Source: Lentisalinibacter salinarum
Lineage (GTDB): Bacteria; Pseudomonadota; Gammaproteobacteria; Steroidobacterales; Woeseiaceae
DNA length: 64,000 nt
NCBI RefSeq assembly: GCF_040706555.1
Contig: NZ_JAPDRH010000003.1
Location: forward strand, 62,001 to 126,000
Reading direction: 5' to 3'
The position numbers were made by a program, and so were the translations under genes. Of the stretch, positions 44,084 through 52,695 are shown piece after piece. Numbering within the stretch: the stretch's first letter is position 1; each line of letters starts with the position of its first letter. The notes under the pieces are model-generated. The model saw only the letters and a list, made by a program, of their open reading frames with translations, did no database searches and had not been told where the DNA came from.

Positions 44084-44770
44084 TCAGGCAGCTCGGTGAT
44101 TCGCTCCGGTCGCAGCCTCGGTGACGGACCGGATGGACTGGCCGGCACTGCGGTGCAGTTCGACCACGAGCGCGGTAGGCAGCGCCAGCGCCTCGGCGAG
44201 TTCGGACAGATAGGCGCGGGAGATCGCCTGGGTCTCGTCGACGGCGAGCAGCGCCGCGGCGTAAACCTCGGCTGCCAGCTCGGGGGTGCCGGCAGCGGCC
44301 GCAAGTTCACTCACGCCGAGGGGTCGGCGCAATTCGTCGAACAACAGCCCTTTCTCGGCCGCTTCCAGATCCAGGGTGTCGATGCGGTCGAAGATGCGGC
44401 GGCGCTCGTTGTCGTCCAGGTGGCCGTCCGCATGGGCGGCGGCGATCATGGCCCGGATGATCAGCAGGTCCCGGTGGCGGCATGCGGCCGGTTCTGCCGG
44501 CTGGAAGCCGGGTTCCGTCAGGCCTTGCCAGGTCTGCGCCTGCGCAGCGTCAGCGGCCGTGCCGCCGTCCGCCGCGCGATATCGCTGATAGGCCTTCCAG
44601 GCGAGTCCGCCGACGGCAACGGCGCCGCCGATCTTCAGCGCCGAGCCCGCGAGCTTGCGGGTCTTCTTGCCGCTGATCGCATTCGCGGCCAATCCACCGG
44701 CGAGTCCGGCCGCCAGACTGCCGCCGATACCGCTCCTCATCAGGCCTTCCAGTGCTCGATTCAGATCCAT
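44084..44770 (-). CDS. DUF533/TerB-like protein (YebE family)
   Basis: A 228-aa protein: glycine/alanine-rich N-terminal hydrophobic stretches (residues about 13-30 and 43-58) and a C-terminal helical TerB-like domain with the acidic motif MIAAAHADGHLDDNERRRIF, resembling metal-binding TerB proteins. Inner-membrane association is likely; function in the YebE group is unknown. A strong terminator follows. It stands alone between the terminator and the hairpin at 44849. Confidence 0.82.
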   Translation of the reverse strand: MDLNRALEGLMRSGIGGSLAAGLAGGLAANAISGKKTRKLAGSALKIGGAVAVGGLAWKAYQRYRAADGGTAADAAQAQTWQGLTEPGFQPAEPAACRHRDLLIIRAMIAAAHADGHLDDNERRRIFDRIDTLDLEAAEKGLLFDELRRPLGVSELAAAAGTPELAAEVYAAALLAVDETQAISRAYLSELAEALALPTALVVELHRSAGQSIRSVTEAATGANHRAA

Positions 44771-44848
44771 GGGCGTGCTCCTTGCAGGGGTTGACCCTGA
44801 AGGTTGCCCACGAGGCGCGCCGACGACCAGCGGATTGTGCTTTGGATT

Positions 44849-44869
44849 TACTTCGAGTGGGCCGAAGTA
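44849..44869. repeat. Inverted repeat between nhaR and the DUF533 gene
   Basis: TACTTCG (44849-44855) and CGAAGTA (44863-44869) flank a 7-base loop, 31 bp past the end of nhaR and about 80 bp before the DUF533 start, both on the minus strand. It may weakly terminate nhaR transcription or be an operator for the next gene. No T tract follows. Confidence 0.4.
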
Positions 44870-44900
44870 TTAGCGCGCTGGCAGGAAGAATTCCCGAATC

Positions 44901-45812
44901 TTAATGATCACCGACGCCGAACAGCTGCTCCCGCGCGGCCTCGGTGATGGCGACCACGGAGGCATGCTTCAGGCGTCGTTCGGGCGAGATGGCGTAGAAG
45001 CGTTCCCGGACCTCCTCCGTCGAACCGATGACGCGGGCACCGTAGGTGCGGCAGATCTCGTCCGCGATGGCCGTCGGGCCGGCGAACGCCCCTGCCCCGG
45101 CTTCTCCGAAGGCTTTCAGCAGGGCGCTGTCGTCGAATTCGGCCGCCACGACGGGCACCAGGCTGTTCGCCTCGAACCATTCTTCGAGCCGGCGCCGAAG
45201 CGCGGTGCCCTGGTTGGGCAGCAGCATCGGTGCACCGTCGAGAATGGCCGGGAAATCCCCCCGGTAGCGCTCGTACAGGGCCTCGCTGACGAAGAACGAC
45301 GTGCCGCTCTCCCCCAGCACGTAACTGTAGGCCTTGACGTTCAGGCCTGCTGGCAGCGGCTGATCCGACAGTACGAGGTCCAGCCGATGCACGGCGAGTT
45401 CGCCGAGGAGTCGGTCCAGCGTGCCTTCCTGGCAGCGGATGCGCGGCGCGTCTTCGGCCTGCAGGGCCGGCGCGATGATGCGGCACGCCACCAGCTTCGG
45501 GATGGAATCCACGATGCCGACGTTCAGGTGCCGCGGCACGTCGGGCCGTCGGCCGCGCACCACCTGGGCGAGCTCCGCGCCGAGGTTGAATATCTCGTCC
45601 GCGTACTCGAACACCATCTGGCCGGTCCGGGAGAGCACCAGTCGCCTGCCCGCCTTGCGGAACAGTCGCTCCCCCACCGCCTCGTCCAGCAGTTTCAGCT
45701 GCCCGCTGATGGTCTGCGGCGTGACGTGCAGCACCTCGGCCGCGCGGGCGATGCTGCCCTCGCGGGCCACCACCCAGAAATATTGCAGATGCCCGTAATT
45801 CAGATGGCGCAT
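44901..45812 (-). CDS. nhaR: LysR-family regulator NhaR
   Basis: Sodium-responsive activator of antiporter genes in E. coli. This 303-aa protein has the LysR winged helix-turn-helix at residues about 8-65 with an NhaR-like sequence (HLNYGHLQYFWVVAREGSIA, then LHVTPQTISGQL) and a periplasmic-binding-like effector domain. It lies 31 bp downstream of the sodium channel gene and divergent from the Mrp operon, which suggests Na+-linked control of both. Target sites are not identified. Confidence 0.85.
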   Translation of the reverse strand: MRHLNYGHLQYFWVVAREGSIARAAEVLHVTPQTISGQLKLLDEAVGERLFRKAGRRLVLSRTGQMVFEYADEIFNLGAELAQVVRGRRPDVPRHLNVGIVDSIPKLVACRIIAPALQAEDAPRIRCQEGTLDRLLGELAVHRLDLVLSDQPLPAGLNVKAYSYVLGESGTSFFVSEALYERYRGDFPAILDGAPMLLPNQGTALRRRLEEWFEANSLVPVVAAEFDDSALLKAFGEAGAGAFAGPTAIADEICRTYGARVIGSTEEVRERFYAISPERRLKHASVVAITEAAREQLFGVGDH

Positions 45813-45843
45813 GACCGGTCTCCGGACGGGGCCTCCCGTCTCC

Positions 45844-46671
45844 TCATGATTCGCGCCCGAGGCGCCGTTCGATGCGAGCCAGCCGTTCCGCCGTCTCGCG
45901 AATCAGGTACAGCATCTCCTCGCGCTCGGCGTGGGCTTTCGCCTCGGTCTCCTGACGGCGGCTCTCCTCTTCCTCCCAGTGCAGCGCCTGCATGGAGTTG
46001 ACGATGATGCCGATGAACAGGTTCAGGATCGTGAACGCGGAGATCAGGATGAAGGGCACGAAATACAGCCAGGCCTGGGGATAGGCCTCCATCACGGGAC
46101 GCGCGATGCCCATCGACCAGCTCTCGAGCGTCATCACCTGGAACAGCGTGTACATGCTGGCGCCCACGTTCCCGAACCAGTCGGGGAAGCGTTCGCCGAA
46201 GAGCTCGGTGCCGATCACCGCGAACACATAGAAGACAAGGCCCAGCATGAAGGTGATCCAGCCGATGCTGGGAATGGCCGAGAGCAGCGACTCGGTCAGC
46301 TGCCGCAGCCGCCGGACCGTTGACAGCAACCGGAGCACTCGCAGGATGCGCAGACTGCGCAGGATGGACAACGGACCCGTGGCCGGCACCAGCGAGATGG
46401 CGACCACGAGGAAGTCCATCACGTTCCATCCGCTGCGGAAGAAGCGCGGCCCGAAGGCGACCAGCTTGATCAGGATCTCGACGCTGAAAACGGCGAGCAC
46501 GATGGCATTGAAGGCCCGCAGCCAGCCGCCCGCCTCTGCCACGACGGCATCGGACGTCTCCAGCCCGAGCGTGACGGCATTCGCCACGATCAGGCTCAGG
46601 ATCAGATAGTGCGGCCAGCCGGTCTCGATCCAGCGGCCCAGCCGTCCTCGCCAGTGGTCGGGTGTCTCCAA
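45844..46671 (-). CDS. Bacterial voltage-gated sodium channel (NaChBac/BacNav type)
   Basis: Six-helix ion channel subunit, 275 aa, expected to form tetramers. S4 carries four arginines at three-residue spacing (Arg105, 108, 111, 114 in LRSLRILRVLRLLS). The selectivity filter TLESWSM (residues 181-187) is the sodium-selective BacNav signature. The C-terminal region after S6 is a charged predicted coiled coil (WEEEESRRQETEAKAHAE). Length is typical. It is transcribed away from the Mrp operon, ahead of nhaR. Confidence 0.93.
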   Translation of the reverse strand: METPDHWRGRLGRWIETGWPHYLILSLIVANAVTLGLETSDAVVAEAGGWLRAFNAIVLAVFSVEILIKLVAFGPRFFRSGWNVMDFLVVAISLVPATGPLSILRSLRILRVLRLLSTVRRLRQLTESLLSAIPSIGWITFMLGLVFYVFAVIGTELFGERFPDWFGNVGASMYTLFQVMTLESWSMGIARPVMEAYPQAWLYFVPFILISAFTILNLFIGIIVNSMQALHWEEEESRRQETEAKAHAEREEMLYLIRETAERLARIERRLGRES

Positions 46672-46973
46672 GCGCGTGACTCCAGAAAAATGCCGGCCCG
46701 GGTGCCGGCGAGACAGGTTAACTCTTTCCGGCTATTTAAGACTAGATATTGTTTTCATATTTCCTTTTCCTTATGCTCCGAGCCGCTCCTCACCTCCGGA
46801 GGACGCCGCGACACCTTCCGACCGGCCCCGCAAGGCCGGCCGGTGCGCCTGTACGCTAGAATCCGGGCGCCCGGGACGGTATCTTCTGCGGTCGCCATGG
46901 ACGGGGGGATGCGGGGGCCGATGGTGGCGCCCGCGACGTCAACGCACTAACTCGACTCGGGGAAGCATTCCTC
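46672..46973. promoter_or_regulatory. Divergent control region between channel/nhaR and the Mrp operon
   Basis: 302 bp. It holds an AT-rich tract (46718-46775, including TTTAAGACTAGATATTG), the palindrome CCTCCGGAGG (46792-46801), a CCGGCC/GGCCGG hairpin (46822-46839), and TAGAAT (46857-46862) as a candidate -10 for mrpE, 112 bp before its start. No convincing gene is present. NhaR binding here is plausible but unproven. Confidence 0.45.
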
Positions 46974-47471
46974 ATGCAAACCAGCCGCAAATCGTCCAAC
47001 GCGGAGAAGCTGCTGTTGCTCGTCGCCCTGGTCGCGGCCTGGTTGCTGTGGTCCGGACTTTACAAACCATTGCTCCTCGGTCTCGGCGCTTTCTCCTGTC
47101 TGCTGACCATTTACCTGGTCTACCGGATGGGCCATTTCCATCGCGAGGCCTACGCGCTCAGCTACGGCTTCTCGATGGTGGGCTACCTGTTCTGGCTGGC
47201 GCGGGAAATGGTCCTGTCCAGCCTGCAGGTTGCGCGCATCGTCCTGACGCCTTCCCTGCCCGTGGATCCGCAGGTGATCGAGATCCGGGCCACCGCCGAC
47301 CATCCGATGGACCAGGCGATCCTCGGCAATTCCATCACGGTCACCCCCGGAACCCTGACGCTCGACGTGCACGACGGCGTGCTGAAGGTGCACAGCCTGA
47401 CCCGCTCGGGCGCTGAGTCGCTGCTCGGCGGCGAGATGGACCGGCGGGTAGCCTCGCTGCGGAGGCGCTGA
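46974..47471 (+). CDS. mrpE: Mrp antiporter subunit E
   Basis: First gene of the Na+/H+ antiporter operon. The 165-aa protein has two to three N-terminal membrane segments and a soluble C-terminal domain with the MnhE-type block GNSITVTPGTLTLDVHDGVL. Subunit E is an accessory, non-channel subunit required for complex assembly in Mrp systems. mrpF follows after two bases. Confidence 0.88.
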   Translation: MQTSRKSSNAEKLLLLVALVAAWLLWSGLYKPLLLGLGAFSCLLTIYLVYRMGHFHREAYALSYGFSMVGYLFWLAREMVLSSLQVARIVLTPSLPVDPQVIEIRATADHPMDQAILGNSITVTPGTLTLDVHDGVLKVHSLTRSGAESLLGGEMDRRVASLRRR

Positions 47472-47473
47472 GC

Positions 47474-47749
47474 ATGTATTACGTGGTCAGCATCGCCGTC
47501 CTCGTGACGATGGGTCTCGCGCTCGTACGGGCGCTGCTGGGCCCCACGCTCTATGACCGGGTGCTGGCGGTGAACATGTTCGGCACGAAGACGGTGCTGC
47601 TGACTTCCGTCATCGCCTTCCTGTACGACCGCCCGGATTTCCTGGATCTGGCGCTGGCCTACGCGCTGATCAACTTCACGGGCGTGCTGGCCGTGCTCGA
47701 GTTCTTCCGCAACCGGGCCTCCCGTCAGCCCGCCGGCGGCGAGGGCTGA
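47474..47749 (+). CDS. mrpF: Mrp antiporter subunit F
   Basis: A 91-aa three-helix membrane protein. The conserved MrpF segment GPTLYDRVLAVNMFGTKTVL and the acidic YDRPDFLDLALAYALINF are present. It sits between mrpE and mrpG with two- and four-base spacings. Confidence 0.92.
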   Translation: MYYVVSIAVLVTMGLALVRALLGPTLYDRVLAVNMFGTKTVLLTSVIAFLYDRPDFLDLALAYALINFTGVLAVLEFFRNRASRQPAGGEG

Positions 47750-47753
47750 CGGG

Positions 47754-48086
47754 GTGGCGCTGGCGCTGGACATCGCGAGCTGGATTCTCATGTCCGTGGG
47801 CGGCGTGTTCGTCTTCATCGGCGGGCTCGGCGTGCTGCGCATGCCGGATCTGTTCACGCGCATGCACGCCGCCAGCGTGACCGACAGCATGGGGCCGCCG
47901 CTGATCCTGGTCGGCGTTATGCTGCAGTCTGGTCTCTCGCTGGCCACCTTCAAACTGATCGCGATACTCGCTTTCCTGATGCTGACCAGCCCCACCGCTT
48001 CCAATGCCCTGGCCAGTGCGGCGCTGCTGGCGGGAACGAAGACGGCCGATGAGGCCGGGGACGACGCAAAGGCGGAGGACGCCTGA
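47754..48086 (+). CDS. mrpG: Mrp antiporter subunit G
   Basis: A 110-aa protein with three helices and the MrpG motif GGLGVLRMPDLFTRMHAASV, then DSMGPPLILVG. The start is GTG 47754. The stop overlaps the next ATG (TGATG). The C-terminal tail is charged. Confidence 0.92.
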   Translation: MALALDIASWILMSVGGVFVFIGGLGVLRMPDLFTRMHAASVTDSMGPPLILVGVMLQSGLSLATFKLIAILAFLMLTSPTASNALASAALLAGTKTADEAGDDAKAEDA

Positions 48087-49078
48087 TGTTCATGACCGAG
48101 ATATTCAGCGCCTTCCTGCTGACACTGCTGGTCGTAACGGCGGTCGCCGCGGTCAGGACCCGAAACCTGTTCGTCTCGGTCATGCTCACCGGTATCTACA
48201 GTCTGCTGATCGCCATCAATTTCTTCCTGCTGGACGCCGCCGACGTGGCCCTGACCGAGGCCGCCGTCGGCGCCGGCGTCGCAACCGTATTCTTCCTGGG
48301 AGCGCTCGCGCTCACCGCCGAGCGGGAACGCACCCCTTCAGCCTACCGGCCCGTCGCCATCGGCATATTCATCGCGGTCACCCTGGTCCTGGGCTACGCC
48401 ACCCTCGGCATGCCGAGCTACGGCGACCCGGACGCGCCGGTGCACGTCCACGTGGCGCCCTTCTACCTGGAGAGGACGCCGGAGTTCATCGACATACCGA
48501 ATATCGTCACGGCCGTGCTGGGCAGCTACCGTGGCTACGACACGCTCGGCGAGGTGTTCGTCGTCTTCACCGCGGGCATCGGCGTGATGTTCATACTCGG
48601 CGTTCGTCCGACCCGGAAGTCCGAGGGAACGAGCATGATCGCCACCGGCGATAACGGCCTGCGGCACTACCTGATCCCGCGCGTCGTCGGCCGGCTCTTC
48701 ATCCCCTTCATTCTGCTGTTCGGCCTGTACGTGCAGTTTCACGGCGAGTACAGCCCGGGCGGCGGATTCCAGGCCGGCGCCATCATCGCCTCCTCCATCA
48801 TTCTCTACGCCCTGCTCGAGGGCGAGGAGCGCGCGCTGCGGCTGATCCCGCGCAAGGTGCTGAACGGCCTCACCGCCGGGGGCGCTCTCCTCTACGGCGC
48901 CGTCGGCGTCGCCGGAATACTGGCCGGCGGGAACTTCCTCGACTACTCGGTGCTGGCCAGCGACCCGGTCAAGGGCCAGCAGATGGGCCTGCTGGTCATC
49001 GAGGCAGGTGTCGGCATCACCGTCACCGGCGTGCTCCTCACGATCTTCCACGCCTTCGCCGCCCGGGAGCGTTTCTGA
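48086..49078 (+). CDS. mrpB: Fused MrpA C-terminal (DUF4040) and MrpB subunit
   Basis: A 330-aa membrane protein combining parts usually found in two proteins. The N-terminal part (residues about 5-80) is DUF4040/MbhD-like (DVALTEAAVGAGVATVFFLG) and is followed by an MbhE-like stretch. The C-terminal part (about 185-325) is MnhB (VQFHGEYSPGGGFQAGAIIA). In standard Mrp the DUF4040 part belongs to MrpA. The arrangement recalls the membrane module of archaeal Mbh hydrogenases, without hydrogenase genes. Confidence 0.85.
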   Translation: MFMTEIFSAFLLTLLVVTAVAAVRTRNLFVSVMLTGIYSLLIAINFFLLDAADVALTEAAVGAGVATVFFLGALALTAERERTPSAYRPVAIGIFIAVTLVLGYATLGMPSYGDPDAPVHVHVAPFYLERTPEFIDIPNIVTAVLGSYRGYDTLGEVFVVFTAGIGVMFILGVRPTRKSEGTSMIATGDNGLRHYLIPRVVGRLFIPFILLFGLYVQFHGEYSPGGGFQAGAIIASSIILYALLEGEERALRLIPRKVLNGLTAGGALLYGAVGVAGILAGGNFLDYSVLASDPVKGQQMGLLVIEAGVGITVTGVLLTIFHAFAARERF

Positions 49079-49437
49079 TGATGGAGTTCCTCGGGCTGTA
49101 TCACTATCTGGTGTTTCCGCTGCTGCTGATGAGCGGCATCTACGCGGTCATCGCCAAGCGCAACCTGTTCAAGAAGCTCATCGGCCTCTCGCTGATGCAG
49201 TCGGCCGTGTTCCTGCTCTACATCACCATGGCCAAGGTGGAGGGCGGCACCGGCCCCATCCTCAAGCCCGGCGACGAGGACGTGCTGTACTCGAACCCCC
49301 TGCCCGAGGTGCTGATCCTGACCGCCATCGTGGTCGGCATCTCCACGGCCGCGCTCGGGCTCGGCATCATCGTGCGCATCAAGGAGGAGTTCGGCTCCGT
49401 CGAGGAAGACGTCGTCAGGGAGCTCGGGGGGCGGTGA
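49078..49437 (+). CDS. mrpC: Mrp antiporter subunit C (NuoK-like)
   Basis: A 119-aa three-helix protein of the NuoK/MnhC family (IAKRNLFKKLIGLSLMQSAV, then LTAIVVGISTAALGLGIIVR). The acidic linker and three-helix topology fit. Start overlaps the previous stop (TGATG); a second ATG three bases on is possible. The stop overlaps the following GTG. Confidence 0.92.
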   Translation: MMEFLGLYHYLVFPLLLMSGIYAVIAKRNLFKKLIGLSLMQSAVFLLYITMAKVEGGTGPILKPGDEDVLYSNPLPEVLILTAIVVGISTAALGLGIIVRIKEEFGSVEEDVVRELGGR

Positions 49438-50936
49438 CCGCACTGGAGCAGCACCTTCCGGCACTCCAGGTCGTAGTGCCGATGCTAACCGCGCCGCTGG
49501 TTATGCTGCTGCGGCCGCGTCGGCTCGCCTGGGCCGCCACCACCGCCGCCAGCCTGTGCGCGTTCGCCATCGCGCTGAGCCTGACTGCGACCGTGCTCGC
49601 CGGCGGGCGGCCCGACTACGAGATGGGCAACTGGGCCGCGCCCTTCGGCATCGAGCTGGTGGTGGACTCGTTCAACGCGCTGATCCTGCTGCTGGTCACG
49701 GGCGCCTCCAGCATGGCCCTGTTCGCCGGCGCGCGCAGCATCGACTCCCAGATCGAGGACGAGCGGCAGCCGCTGTTCTATGCGGCATGGCTCCTGGCCC
49801 TCTCCGGGCTCGCCGGTATCGCGGTGACGGGCGACGCCTTCAACGTCTTCGTGTTCATGGAGATCTCTTCGCTGGCGAGCTACGTGCTGGTGGCCGGCGG
49901 GCCGGACCGGCGCGCGTTGCCGGCGGTATTCAAGTATCTCGTGATGGGCACGATCGGCGCCACCTTCTACCTGATCGGCATCGGCCTCATCTATATGATG
50001 ACCGGCACCCTGAACCTCGCCGACATGGCCGAGCGCGTGGGACAGGTGAGCGATCTGCGGCCGGTGCTGGTGGCCGCCGGCTTCGTGACGACGGGGCTGG
50101 CACTCAAGGCGGCGGTGTTCCCGCTGCATCTGTGGTTGCCGAACGCCTACACCTACGCGCCGCACATGGTGACGGCCTTCCTGGCGGCCTGCGCCACCAA
50201 GGTCTCGCTGTACGTCCTGATCCGCTTCGACTTCATGGTGTTCCAGCCGAATCTCGCCGAGCACGGTCTGCAGTTCGCGCTGTTCCTGATGCCGCTCGCC
50301 CTCCTCGCCCTGCTGATCTCCTCCAGCGTGGCCCTGTTCGAGCGGAACCTGAAGCGACTGCTCGCCTGGTCGTCGGTGGCCCAGATCGGCTACATGACCC
50401 TGGGCGTGAGCTTGCTCACTGCCACCGGCATTACGGCCAGCCTCCTGCACATGTTCAACCACGCCCTGGCGAAGGGCGCGCTATTCCTCGCCGTGGCGGC
50501 ACTCGCCGCCGGCTGCGGCGGCGTCCGGCTGGAGCAGATCCGCGGGGCGGGCAGGCGCATGCCCTGGACCATGGGTGCCTTCGTGCTCGCCGGGCTCAGC
50601 CTGATCGGCATCCCCGGGACGGCCGGATTCGTGAGCAAGTGGTATCTGCTCTCGGCGGCGATCGCCGTCGAAGGCTACGGCGCCGCACTCGCCGCCCTGA
50701 TCGTCGTGACCTCCCTGATGGCGCTGGCCTATATCTGGCGGGTGGTCGAGGCGGCCTATTTCCAGGAGCCGGCCGCCGCCGGGAAGACCGGGACGAAGAC
50801 GGGCGAGGCACCTGTGGTGCTGGTAGCCGCGGCCTGGCTCGCGGCGCTGGCGAATATCTTCTTCGGCTTGTCGCCCGACGTGCCGCTGGCGCTGGCCAGC
50901 CAGGGCGCCGATATCCTGCTGGGGTACACGCCGTGA
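49434..50936 (+). CDS. mrpD: Antiporter-like subunit 1 (MrpD/NuoN family)
   Basis: First of three proton- or Na+-conducting antiporter-like subunits; 500 aa with about 14 helices. The conserved segment GLALKAAVFPLHLWLPNAYT and the following YAPHMVTAFLAACATKVSLY match MrpD/MbhH proteins. The start is GTG 49434, overlapping mrpC by four bases. Glu and Lys residues in the broken helices typical of the family are present. Confidence 0.9.
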   Translation: MTALEQHLPALQVVVPMLTAPLVMLLRPRRLAWAATTAASLCAFAIALSLTATVLAGGRPDYEMGNWAAPFGIELVVDSFNALILLLVTGASSMALFAGARSIDSQIEDERQPLFYAAWLLALSGLAGIAVTGDAFNVFVFMEISSLASYVLVAGGPDRRALPAVFKYLVMGTIGATFYLIGIGLIYMMTGTLNLADMAERVGQVSDLRPVLVAAGFVTTGLALKAAVFPLHLWLPNAYTYAPHMVTAFLAACATKVSLYVLIRFDFMVFQPNLAEHGLQFALFLMPLALLALLISSSVALFERNLKRLLAWSSVAQIGYMTLGVSLLTATGITASLLHMFNHALAKGALFLAVAALAAGCGGVRLEQIRGAGRRMPWTMGAFVLAGLSLIGIPGTAGFVSKWYLLSAAIAVEGYGAALAALIVVTSLMALAYIWRVVEAAYFQEPAAAGKTGTKTGEAPVVLVAAAWLAALANIFFGLSPDVPLALASQGADILLGYTP

Positions 50937-52399
50937 CCGGCGCGACCACCATCCTGGCGGCGCTGGCCGTGCCGCTCGCCGGCGCGCTGGGCATCCTGCT
51001 GGCGGGCCGCGTCAGCGCCAACCTTCGCGAGACCGTCACCCTGGTCACCGCCACGCTGCTGGCCGTGGTGGTATGGAGTCTGCTGCCGGAACTCATGGCC
51101 GGCGGACGTCCGGCGGTGAGCGTGGCCGAGGTCGTCCCCGGCATCGAGATCGCCTTCCGTGTCGAGCCCCTGGGCATGCTGTTCGCCGCGCTGGCGTCCG
51201 GTCTCTGGATCGTCAACTCGGTCTATTCGATCGGTTACATGCGGGGTAACAACGAGGCGAATCAGACTCGCTTCTACACCTTCTTCGCCATCTCCCTCGC
51301 CGCGGCCATGGGCGTCGCCTTCGCGGCGAATCTGTTCACCCTGTTCCTCTTCTACGAGATGCTGACCCTCTCCACCTATCCGCTGGTCTCACACAAGGGC
51401 GACGCGGCTACGGTCCGCTCGGCGCGGGTCTATCTCGGCATCCTGCTGACGACTTCCATTGGCCTGTTTCTGCCGGCCATCATCTGGACGTATGCCGCCG
51501 CCGGCACAGGCGATTTCACACCCGGCGGGATCCTAGAAGGCAAGATAGGCGGTCCTATGCTGGGCCTGCTGCTCGGCCTGTTCGTGTTCGGCGTCGGCAA
51601 GGCGGCCGTAATGCCGGTGCATCGCTGGCTGCCCGCCGCGATGGTGGCGCCGACGCCGGTCAGCGCGCTGCTGCACGCTGTCGCCGTGGTCAAGGCCGGC
51701 GTCTTCACGATCACCAAGCTGATCGTCTATATCTTCGGCGTCGACTACCTGTTCGGCCAGCCGAGCGGCGAGTGGCTGCTGTATGCCGCCGCCTTCACGA
51801 TCATCGCCGCCAGTGCCGTGGCGCTGCGCCAGACGAATATCAAGCGCCTGCTGGCCTACTCCACCGTTTCCCAGCTCTCCTATATCGTGCTGGCGGCGGA
51901 CGTATTGAAACCGCTGGCGGAGGTCGGCGCGGCCATCCACATGGTGGCCCACGCATTCGGCAAGATCACGCTGTTCTTCGCGGCCGGCGCCATCTACACG
52001 GCGTCCAAGAAGACGGAGATCTTCCAGCTCGCGGGCATCGGCCGGCGCATGCCGTGGACCACGGCGGCCTTCACCATCGGCGCGTTCAGCATGATCGGCG
52101 TGCCGCCCACGGGCGGCTTCGTCTCCAAGTGGTACATCCTGGCCGGCGCCTTCCAGGCCGACAACTACGTGGCCATCTTTACGATGATCGCCAGCACGGC
52201 GCTGAACGCGCTCTATTTCCTGCCGATCGTCTATCTGGCCTGGTTCGGCAGGGAACCGGAAGGCGCGAAGGAGCACGGCGAGGCGCCCTTCCCCGCCGTA
52301 CTGGCGCTGACAGTGACCGCGGCGCTGACAATCCTGTTCTTCTTCTTCAACGGGCCGGTCATCGAGCTCGAACGGCAGCTGATCGAGGTGTGGGAATGA
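50933..52399 (+). CDS. Antiporter-like subunit 2 (MrpA/NuoL-like)
   Basis: A 488-aa polytopic protein with the NuoL/MrpA-type motif HRWLPAAMVAPTPVSALLHA and AVVKAGVFTITKL after it. It lacks the long C-terminal extension of classical MrpA, whose DUF4040 part is instead fused to MrpB upstream. The start is GTG 50933 with a four-base overlap. It probably supplies one ion path in the complex. Confidence 0.88.
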   Translation: MTGATTILAALAVPLAGALGILLAGRVSANLRETVTLVTATLLAVVVWSLLPELMAGGRPAVSVAEVVPGIEIAFRVEPLGMLFAALASGLWIVNSVYSIGYMRGNNEANQTRFYTFFAISLAAAMGVAFAANLFTLFLFYEMLTLSTYPLVSHKGDAATVRSARVYLGILLTTSIGLFLPAIIWTYAAAGTGDFTPGGILEGKIGGPMLGLLLGLFVFGVGKAAVMPVHRWLPAAMVAPTPVSALLHAVAVVKAGVFTITKLIVYIFGVDYLFGQPSGEWLLYAAAFTIIAASAVALRQTNIKRLLAYSTVSQLSYIVLAADVLKPLAEVGAAIHMVAHAFGKITLFFAAGAIYTASKKTEIFQLAGIGRRMPWTTAAFTIGAFSMIGVPPTGGFVSKWYILAGAFQADNYVAIFTMIASTALNALYFLPIVYLAWFGREPEGAKEHGEAPFPAVLALTVTAALTILFFFFNGPVIELERQLIEVWE

Positions 52400-52695
52400 G
52401 CGGGCAACCGGAACGCGACGAACGCGATCACTGGCTCGCCAGGCCGGAGAACATCCGCCGGCTCTGGCGGGGTTTCTGGGTGGTGCTCGCACTCACCGTG
52501 GTCGCCCAGTTCTTCATCCCGGTGAAGGGACACTTCGTGGTGGACGGCTGGCTCGCGTTCGGCGCCGTGTTCGGGTTCTTCTCGTGCCTCGCCATGGTGC
52601 TGGTGGCGAAGGCCCTCGGCTACTCGCTGAAGCGCGACGAGGACTACTACCTCGAGGGCGGCTACCTCGAGGACAAGGAGAAGCGGGATGCCTGA
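52396..52695 (+). CDS. Small two-helix protein within the Mrp operon
   Basis: A 99-aa protein: charged N-terminus (DERDHWLARPENIRRLWRGF), helix one (residues about 26-43), helix two (about 53-74), then an acidic tail (LKRDEDYYLEGGYLEDKEKR). It overlaps both neighbours (ATGA upstream, eight bases downstream), so it is surely part of the operon. I know no name for it; an accessory subunit of this Mrp variant is the natural inference. Confidence 0.75.
   Translation: MSGQPERDERDHWLARPENIRRLWRGFWVVLALTVVAQFFIPVKGHFVVDGWLAFGAVFGFFSCLAMVLVAKALGYSLKRDEDYYLEGGYLEDKEKRDA

Noticed and set aside
46609..46950. A 113-codon frame in the divergent region before mrpE
   Set aside because: It starts inside the channel gene's 5' end, has no recognisable motif and crosses the probable promoter region.
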